A stretch of DNA of 5,693 nucleotides from Euryarchaeota archaeon UBA596 (GTDB taxonomy: Archaea > Thermoplasmatota > Poseidoniia > Poseidoniales > Poseidoniaceae): the NCBI GenBank assembly GCA_002498205.1, contig DAGQ01000089.1, forward strand, positions 1-5,693. The letters run 5' to 3'. This document shows positions 1-4,980 of this stretch, one piece after another. The translations under genes and the position numbers were made by a program. The notes under the pieces are model-generated. The model had not been told where the DNA came from, made no database searches, and saw nothing but the letters and a program-made list of their open reading frames with translations. Position 1 is the first letter of the stretch, and each line of letters opens with the position of its first letter.

Positions 1-333
1 TGCCTTTGCTTCTTCTTCTGCCTTAACTTCCGCTTCAGCTGCTGCTTTCTTTTCTTCTGAAAAACTAGTGTCTTCTGCTACTAAGTCTAATTCACCATCA
101 CCATCAACATCATCAAGACCGATGAACATCATGTTACATCTCCAACATTGTTTTGCAGACAATAAATTCATTGCTCCACAAGCAGTACATTCTCCCATTG
201 GCTCAGTATTTAATCCCGAAAACGAAACTCCACATTCTGGACAGTTTTTTGAGTCAATCGGCAATGATGCTCCACAAGCACCACATGCAGCCATTTGTTC
301 TTCTTTATCTGTAGATACGGTATCTTCAACCAT
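1..333 (-). CDS. Double zinc-ribbon protein with EF-hand-like loop, C-terminus cut off by window edge
   Basis: This is an unrecognised small protein, of which 111 residues are visible before the window edge. The two N-terminal modules have identical spacing: C17-x2-C20-x10-C31-x2-C34 and C49-x2-C52-x10-C63-x2-C66. Each is a four-cysteine zinc ribbon. Next comes an Asp/Gly-rich loop, DVDGDGELD (residues 75-83), with acidic residues at positions 1, 3, 5 and 9 and glycine at 6, as in an EF-hand or dockerin calcium loop; the usual acidic residue at position 12 is Ala86, with Glu87 next. From about residue 92 the chain becomes Ala/Glu/Lys-rich, likely a helix or coiled coil, and continues out of the window. 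I see no signal peptide or membrane segment. The ATG at 333-331 was chosen because it gives the longest frame and lies about 30 bases from a TATA-like box. Met14 (294-292) is an alternative that keeps both ribbons. Zinc binding is well supported by the sequence; calcium binding is inference. The function is unknown; a scaffold or nucleic-acid/protein-binding role is possible. Confidence 0.8.
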   Translation of the reverse strand, partial: MVEDTVSTDKEEQMAACGACGASLPIDSKNCPECGVSFSGLNTEPMGECTACGAMNLLSAKQCWRCNMMFIGLDDVDGDGELDLVAEDTSFSEEKKAAAEAEVKAEEEAKA

Positions 334-471
334 GTCAATCTCACAGGACGATGTGTATTTCAGTTATAATCCTACTTAATTTTGAGAAACCAAAAAAACA
401 TCTAAAAACGATAATAAATACTCACATGGAGCGAATCTGTCAAAAGCGTTCTTTACCGGGGGGAGTTAAGT
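334..471. promoter_or_regulatory. Divergent promoter region between zinc-ribbon gene and DUF835 gene
   Basis: This 138-bp AT-rich spacer separates two divergently transcribed genes. On the plus strand, ATAATAAATA at 411-420 is a good archaeal TATA-box candidate. Initiation about 25 bases downstream would give a leader of roughly 30 bases that includes the Shine-Dalgarno sequence of the DUF835 gene. On the minus strand, ATTATAAC (370-363) sits about 30-37 bases before the zinc-ribbon ATG, so that transcript would have a very short leader. No convincing operator repeat was seen. The TATA boxes are read by eye and the start sites are inferred from spacing only. Confidence 0.45.
458..465 (+). promoter_or_regulatory. 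Strong Shine-Dalgarno sequence of the DUF835 gene
   Basis: GGGGGGAG lies 6 bases before the ATG at 472 and 9 bases before the second ATG at 475. Its GGAG core can pair with the 3' end of archaeal 16S rRNA. It supports the start at 472 or 475 and contrasts with the other visible starts in the window, which lack an obvious Shine-Dalgarno sequence. Confidence 0.65.
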
Positions 472-1350
472 ATGATGATTCAAATTCCAGAATCTGGTAG
501 AGTGGGTACCCTAATTTCTTCTTCAGTCAAACAGATTTTTGAAAGTTTTTCTAGACAAATTCCAGATTCAGAAAATTTAATGATAATCACGCGATTATCT
601 CCCCGGAGATTAATTAGACATATTGACCTCAATAGTGTTGATTTTAGGTGGCTTTCAATTGAAGAAAGCATTCATTCAATTGATCCCAGCCTTGAACATG
701 TCAATCACCTTGTTAATTCTACAATTTTAGAAAATGAAGGTTTAGTATGGATTGATGGGCTAGAATATTTAGCAGATAGGCAAGGATTTGATGCAGTACA
801 TTCATTCGTAAGAAATATTGTTGATTCAGTAGGCAACACAAAATGGAAAATAATTATTGCAATAGAAATTGGCACTTTTAATGAGATTGAAATCGCTCAA
901 ATAATTAGGGAAGCATCTGAAATTGAAACCAAAATAGAAAATATTGATTTAGAAGAGAATATTATTGAATCTGAGATAGTTCAAACTAAAAAAAATCAAG
1001 ATATTGAAGTTAAAAAAATCAAAGTAACAGGTTTAAAACTCTTAACTAAAATTTCCAAGGAAGGTTTTACTCAAAAAACACTCAGAGAAAGAATAATGCA
1101 GTGGAGAAGTATGAATTTAGATGTTAGTATTTTAGAACCAGCGCTTAACTTTCAAAATCCAGATGATGCTTACCACTTATATTCAGATGTGGAAGAATTA
1201 GTAAGAACTGCAGTTGAACTTGATTCAAGATTAGATATTTTAAAAGAAAAAGGAGAAACTGCCAAAGCTTATGCCTATAGATATCGCATTAGACAATTAA
1301 CGGGACTAGATGAAATTAGTCGAATTGTAGATGCATTACTTTCTGAATAA
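472..1350 (+). CDS. DUF835-domain protein with extra C-terminal helical domain
   Basis: Residues 5-150 match the pattern of DUF835, a mostly archaeal family without an assigned biochemical function. The visible hallmarks are IITRLSPRRLI (38-48), the WLS block (60-62), the I-D-P turn followed by a helix (70-85), the LVWIDGLEYL strand and loop (91-100), GFDAVHSFVRNIVDSV (105-120), and a final strand and helix ending in REAS (146-149). The fold resembles an alpha/beta P-loop-like core, but no Walker A motif is visible, so nucleotide binding cannot be claimed. Residues 151-185 form a charged Glu/Lys/Ile-rich linker. Residues 186-292 form a second, probably all-helical domain with Trp211, a conserved-looking GFT/LRERIMQW segment and a heptad-like stretch around 240-275. 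There is no signal peptide or membrane span, so the protein is probably cytosolic. The start is ATG 472 or the adjacent ATG 475, behind a strong ribosome-binding site. It is divergent from the zinc-ribbon gene and convergent with hutH, with 1 bp between stop codons. A signalling or protein-interaction role is only a guess. Confidence 0.85.
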   Translation: MMIQIPESGRVGTLISSSVKQIFESFSRQIPDSENLMIITRLSPRRLIRHIDLNSVDFRWLSIEESIHSIDPSLEHVNHLVNSTILENEGLVWIDGLEYLADRQGFDAVHSFVRNIVDSVGNTKWKIIIAIEIGTFNEIEIAQIIREASEIETKIENIDLEENIIESEIVQTKKNQDIEVKKIKVTGLKLLTKISKEGFTQKTLRERIMQWRSMNLDVSILEPALNFQNPDDAYHLYSDVEELVRTAVELDSRLDILKEKGETAKAYAYRYRIRQLTGLDEISRIVDALLSE

Positions 1351-1351
1351 T

Positions 1352-1365
1352 CTAATTTAAATTAG
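1352..1365. repeat. Perfect 14-bp palindrome at the convergent DUF835/hutH gene ends
   Basis: CTAATTTAAATTAG is its own reverse complement. It contains the hutH stop codon (TAG on the minus strand, 1354-1352) and its last codons, and begins two bases after the DUF835 stop codon. As RNA it would be a weak, AT-only stem apart from the terminal G-C pair, so a hairpin terminator is unlikely on its own. It may be a chance result of AT-rich codons. No T-run follows it directly on either strand. Confidence 0.5.
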
Positions 1366-2872
1366 GAAGCATATTGCTTACTAGTTCAACTAATTTACCT
1401 GAAATTAATAATTCTTTCATTGTATCGTTATCTGCAAATAAAGGCCTATCATCATCCAAATGAGGGATTTTTTCCCTAATGCAATCTAAAACCGCTGAAA
1501 TTACGGGAGAGGGCTCTACCCCTCTAATATCTAAAGCCTGAGCCGCTGCAATCATTTCGATTGCAAGAACTCCATAACAATTATCTAAAATTTTCTTAGT
1601 TTTTTGTGTAGTAGTCATACCCATTGAAACGAAATCTTCCTGATCTGCTGCTGCAGGAATACTTTGATTTGCTGCGGGATGAGAGAGTATTCTCGTTTCT
1701 GCAACCAATGCACATGCAGTATATTGGGCCACCATCAAACCTGAATGTAAACCTGGTTTTTCAGTCAAAAAGGGTGGTAATCCTGATGATAATGCAGGGT
1801 TTGTTAACCGATTTAATCTTCTTTCAGATAAGACAGCAACCATTGAAAGTCCTGTTCCAACCATCTCCATTGGAAGAGCAACGGGAGTTCCTTGGAAATT
1901 TGCACCTGTAATTACCCTAGATTCTTCTGGAATAAAAACAGGATTATCCCCTACTCCATTTAATTCTATTTCAACTTGTGAGCGAGCATATTTTAACGCG
2001 TCCCTCAAACTTCCGGCTACTTGTGGAGTAGATCTCAAAGAATATGCATCCTGAACCTTTTTTCCTTTTTGTTCCATTATTTTTGAGCCTTTAATTAACA
2101 TTCTCAAATTTTCTGCGGTTTCCATAGAACCTTTGAATCCTCTTAATTCATGTAATTTAGAATCATAAGGAATCATATTTGCGTTGAGAGCTTCTAAAGT
2201 CATAGCAGTAGCTATGTCATGAGATTTAATCCATAAATCTGCATCATGTAAAGTTAATGCAGCCATACCAGTCAGCATATTACTTCCATTGATTAATGCC
2301 AATCCGTCCCTAGCTTGAAGAACTAAGGGTTCAATATTGCAAAGATTCAATGCTTCAAGAGAGGGCATTAATTTCCCCTGATAAAAGGCATCTCCCTCAC
2401 CCATCAAAGTCATCGCCATCTGACTCATTGGACTTAAATCACCACATGCACCTACAGAACCTATTTCTGCACACACAGGAGTAACACCAGCGTTTAAACA
2501 TTCAACTAATTTTTCAGTAATTAAAGGTCTACCACCACTATTACCATTACAATGTACATTAATTCTACCGCACATCGCCGCACGAACGACTTCTCCGTCC
2601 AAGGGTTTCCCGATTCCTGCTGCATGAGAATATATCAAAAACTTTTGAAAATCTTCTAATTGTTCTGAATCTAAAACAACTTCACTAAACTCACCGATTC
2701 CAGTAGTCACACCATACATTATTTCGTGTGAATCTATTTTTACTTGAATCATCTCTCTACATTTCTCTATTCTACCCCAGGATTCATTAGAAACTGCCAC
2801 GTCTGAATTATTTCTTGCTACTTTTACAACTTCTTCAATAGTAAGATTAGAACCATCTAAAACCACCGTCAT
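1352..2872 (-). CDS. hutH: Histidine ammonia-lyase with Ala-Cys-Gly MIO triad
   Basis: HutH removes ammonia from L-histidine to give trans-urocanate, the first step of histidine degradation, normally as a cytosolic homotetramer. The 506-residue length is usual for the family (about 500-510). The visible motifs match it from end to end: Y53 in MYGVTTG, SH83AAG, the MIO-forming loop GSVGACGDLSP (138-148), N195 in ALINGSN, Q274/Y277/R280 in VQDAYSLR, F326 in GANFQG, and E412 in DQEDFVSMG. Y53, H83, 142-144 and N195 have the same numbering as in the Pseudomonas putida enzyme. H83 and the adjacent hutU favour histidine over phenylalanine or tyrosine as substrate. Two departures stand out. The triad is A142-C143-G144, where almost all known members have Ala-Ser-Gly, and residue 414 is Phe where classical bacterial enzymes have His in QEDHVSM. 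The ATG at 2872 gives the expected family start, with the usual LDG..LT opening, and no Shine-Dalgarno sequence precedes it. An aromatic amino acid lyase or aminomutase of the same superfamily is the main alternative. Confidence 0.93.
   Translation of the reverse strand: MTVVLDGSNLTIEEVVKVARNNSDVAVSNESWGRIEKCREMIQVKIDSHEIMYGVTTGIGEFSEVVLDSEQLEDFQKFLIYSHAAGIGKPLDGEVVRAAMCGRINVHCNGNSGGRPLITEKLVECLNAGVTPVCAEIGSVGACGDLSPMSQMAMTLMGEGDAFYQGKLMPSLEALNLCNIEPLVLQARDGLALINGSNMLTGMAALTLHDADLWIKSHDIATAMTLEALNANMIPYDSKLHELRGFKGSMETAENLRMLIKGSKIMEQKGKKVQDAYSLRSTPQVAGSLRDALKYARSQVEIELNGVGDNPVFIPEESRVITGANFQGTPVALPMEMVGTGLSMVAVLSERRLNRLTNPALSSGLPPFLTEKPGLHSGLMVAQYTACALVAETRILSHPAANQSIPAAADQEDFVSMGMTTTQKTKKILDNCYGVLAIEMIAAAQALDIRGVEPSPVISAVLDCIREKIPHLDDDRPLFADNDTMKELLISGKLVELVSNMLPNLN
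2441..2449 (-). other. MIO-precursor codons Ala142-Cys143-Gly144 in HutH
   Basis: On the minus strand these codons read GCA TGT GGT. In this enzyme family the tripeptide cyclises autocatalytically into 4-methylidene-imidazole-5-one (MIO), the electrophile that attacks the substrate. The middle codon TGT (2446-2444) encodes Cys where Ser is almost invariant. It is one base away from the Ser codons TCT and AGT, so a sequencing error is possible, but the frame and all neighbouring motif residues are intact. Engineered Ser143Cys in the P. putida enzyme was reported to mature into active enzyme, so activity is plausible. Confidence 0.9.
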
Positions 2873-2946
2873 ATTTACTGCTTTACGAATTCGGCATATA
2901 ACGGTTGTTTACAACAAACAATAAGTCAATAACAACTCCGTAATAC
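2873..2946. promoter_or_regulatory. Shared divergent hutH-hutU promoter
   Basis: This 74-bp spacer must hold both promoters. GCATATAAC (2894-2902) reads GTTATATGC on the minus strand. Its centre is about 26 bases from the hutH ATG, the spacing expected for a leaderless archaeal transcript. For hutU the same box would give a leader of about 23 bases, while an AT-rich element AACAATAAG (2917-2925), about 25 bases from the hutU ATG, could instead drive a leaderless transcript. Neither start has a clear Shine-Dalgarno sequence. An inverted repeat lies between the two candidate boxes. The assignments are by eye and spacing. Confidence 0.5.
2905..2921. promoter_or_regulatory. Inverted repeat, candidate operator controlling hutH and hutU
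   Basis: TTGTTT-ACAAC-AAACAA has perfect 6-bp arms around a 5-base centre. An overlapping inverted repeat, GTTGT-TT-ACAAC (2904-2915), is also perfect, and a further ACAAC follows at 2932-2936. The element lies in the middle of the divergent spacer, next to the hutH TATA-like box at the position of its BRE, and just upstream of or across the hutU initiation region. A dimeric regulator bound here could control both genes, but no regulator gene is visible in the window and AT-rich repeats can arise by chance. Confidence 0.4.
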
Positions 2947-4977
2947 ATGGCCAGCGACATAAATGCAATGCGTAAGCATGTCGGAGAAGGCATTCCAAAG
3001 AAATTACCTAATCATCCTGGAATTTCAAAGGATGTAGATCATGCCCCTGCCAGAAGACAAGTTTTATCAAAAAAAGAAAAGAAACTAGCAATCAAAAATG
3101 CATTACGATATTTTCCCAAAGAATTCCATGAAACTTTAGCATTTGAATTCGCAGATGAATTAGAAAAGTTTGGGCGAATTTGGATGATGAGGTTCAGACC
3201 TACTGAATATGTAATGAAATCTTACCCTATAGATTCATATCCGACAAAATCCAAACAAGCAGCCGCCATCATGCTAATGATTCATAATAATCTTGACAAA
3301 GAGATCGCACAATTCCCTCATGAATTGATTACATATGGCGGAAATGGTTCAGTTTTCCAGAATTGGGCTCAATATAGACTTGTGATGAAATATTTGTGTG
3401 AAATGGATGATAAACAAACACTAGTAATGTATTCTGGACACCCACTAGGGCTTTTTCCTTCATCCGAGAATGCACCTAGAGTTGTTGTGACTAATGGGAT
3501 GGTCATTCCAAATTATTCTGCTCAAGAAGATTATGAAAAGATGAATGCAATGGGTGTTAGTCAATACGGTCAAATGACGGCTGGATCATATATGTACATA
3601 GGCCCTCAAGGAATTGTACACGGCACAACAATAACGATTCTGAATGCTGCAAGAAAATATTGTGGCACTAAAGATTCACTATCTGGAATTTCATTTGTTA
3701 CATCAGGCCTTGGAGGAATGAGTGGTGCACAAGCGAAAGCGGCCGTAATTGCAGGGGCTTCTTGCATAGTCAGTGAAATTAATCCCCATGCAGCTAAAAA
3801 GAGGCATAAGCAAGGTTGGCTCTCAGTAATTGCAGACTCTACCGATGATGCTATAGATAAAATGATTAAATCTCAAGAAAGTGGCAATGCAGTCTCTATA
3901 GGACATATAGGCAATGTTGTTGAATTATTAGAGCGGCTTGTAGAACGAAATGTCAAAGTTGATCTTTTATCTGATCAAACAAGTTTACATAACCCTTGGC
4001 AAGGTGGATATTACCCCGTTACATTATCATTTGAAGAAAGTAAAAAGATGATAGTTGAAAATCCTGACAAATTTAAAAATGAAGTTCAAAATTCGTTAAG
4101 AAGGCATGCAAATGCCGTAAATTCACTAGTAGACAATGGAACATATTTTTGGGATTACGGGAATGCATTCCTACTTGAAGCATCCAGAGCAGGTGCAAAT
4201 GTTTTCAACGAAAATAAAGACGGTTTCAGATATCCAAGTTATGTTGAAGACATCATGGGTCCAATGTGTTTTGATTACGGATTTGGACCGTTCAGATGGG
4301 TTTGTGCATCTGGGGAAAGTAAAGATTTGGAAAAAACTGATGAAATTGCTGCAAGTGTTCTAGATAAAATGGCAGAAAAATCTCCTCCGGAAATTAAACA
4401 ACAAATGCTAGACAACATTAGATGGATTAAGCAAGCAAAGGAAAATAAAATGGTTGTTGGAAGTCAATCCAGAATATTATATGCTGATGCAGAAGGTAGA
4501 AAAAACATAGCTAAAGCATTCAATGACTCCATCGCTTCTGGTGAAATTAGTGCGCCAATAATTCTCGGAAGAGATCACCATGATGTTTCTGGCACAGATT
4601 CCCCATTTAGAGAAACCGCGAACATTAGAGATGGTTCAATGTTTACAGCAGACATGGCTGTACAAAATTTTGTCGGCGATTCATTCAGAGGAGCAACTTG
4701 GATTAGTTTACATAATGGTGGAGGAGTTGGATGGGGAGAAGTAATTAATGGAGGTTTTGGACTAATGATTGATGGTAGTCCAGAAAGTGAAAAGAAATTA
4801 CTTTCAATGCTAGATTGGGATGTAAATAATGGCATTTCTAGAAGGGCTTGGGCAAGGAATGATGGTGCTATTTTTGCAATAAAACACGCTATGAGTTTGA
4901 ATAATAAATTGAAAGTAACATTACCGCATAAAACTAATGAGGATATTTTAAATTCAATTTATGGAGATGATTTATAA
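2947..4977 (+). CDS. hutU: Urocanate hydratase, long (animal-like) form
   Basis: HutU converts trans-urocanate and water to 4-imidazolone-5-propanoate, the second step of histidine breakdown, using tightly bound NAD+ as an electrophile. The protein is clear urocanase from end to end: YGGNGSVFQNWAQ (130-142), YSGHPLGLFPS (162-172), YGQMTAGSYMYIGPQGIVHGT (207-227), the NAD-binding glycine loop GLGGMSGAQ (254-262), DQTSLHNP (343-350), DYGNAF (403-408), GFGPFRWVCASGE (445-457), GRDHHDVSGTDSPFRET (541-557) and HNGGGVGWGEVINGG (589-603). C441 and C453 flank the GPFRW block; which of them, if either, corresponds to the active-site Cys410 of P. putida needs an alignment. At 676 residues it has the length of animal urocanase, whereas the common bacterial form is about 557. 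It also has the animal-type N-terminal HAPARR segment and the C-terminal VTLPHK ending. The ATG at 2947 gives that complete N-terminus. Tandem TAA TAA stops follow. It is divergent from hutH and convergent with valS, 3 bp away. Confidence 0.95.
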   Translation: MASDINAMRKHVGEGIPKKLPNHPGISKDVDHAPARRQVLSKKEKKLAIKNALRYFPKEFHETLAFEFADELEKFGRIWMMRFRPTEYVMKSYPIDSYPTKSKQAAAIMLMIHNNLDKEIAQFPHELITYGGNGSVFQNWAQYRLVMKYLCEMDDKQTLVMYSGHPLGLFPSSENAPRVVVTNGMVIPNYSAQEDYEKMNAMGVSQYGQMTAGSYMYIGPQGIVHGTTITILNAARKYCGTKDSLSGISFVTSGLGGMSGAQAKAAVIAGASCIVSEINPHAAKKRHKQGWLSVIADSTDDAIDKMIKSQESGNAVSIGHIGNVVELLERLVERNVKVDLLSDQTSLHNPWQGGYYPVTLSFEESKKMIVENPDKFKNEVQNSLRRHANAVNSLVDNGTYFWDYGNAFLLEASRAGANVFNENKDGFRYPSYVEDIMGPMCFDYGFGPFRWVCASGESKDLEKTDEIAASVLDKMAEKSPPEIKQQMLDNIRWIKQAKENKMVVGSQSRILYADAEGRKNIAKAFNDSIASGEISAPIILGRDHHDVSGTDSPFRETANIRDGSMFTADMAVQNFVGDSFRGATWISLHNGGGVGWGEVINGGFGLMIDGSPESEKKLLSMLDWDVNNGISRRAWARNDGAIFAIKHAMSLNNKLKVTLPHKTNEDILNSIYGDDL

Positions 4978-4980
4978 TAA

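Noticed and set aside
68..379. Plus-strand open frame of 103 codons
   Set aside because: It is antisense to the zinc-ribbon gene, whose paired cysteine motifs are unmistakable. The plus-strand product is Ser/Pro-rich with no recognisable domain.
480..671. Minus-strand open frame of 63 codons
   Set aside because: It lies wholly within the DUF835 gene on the opposite strand, and has no promoter or motif.
1463..1477. AGGGA-TTTTT-TCCCT inverted repeat as a terminator for the DUF835 gene
   Set aside because: It lies about 110 bases inside hutH in conserved coding sequence, the stem is only 5 bp, and no T-run follows the stem.
1624..1911. Plus-strand open frame of 95 codons
   Set aside because: It is antisense to the conserved C-terminal half of hutH and has no recognisable domain.
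2873..2946. Small RNA or riboswitch in the hutH-hutU spacer
   Set aside because: The spacer is only 74 bp and must contain two promoters. The only inverted repeat is AT-rich and short, fitting an operator better than a structured RNA.
4136..4363. Plus-strand open frame of 75 codons in another frame
   Set aside because: It is inside hutU across its GFGPFRW active-site block, so hutU explains the sequence.
4575..4835. Minus-strand, proline-rich open frame of 86 codons
   Set aside because: It is antisense to the strongly conserved end of hutU (GRDHHDVSGTDSP to HNGGGVGWG); the prolines come from reverse-complemented glycine codons.
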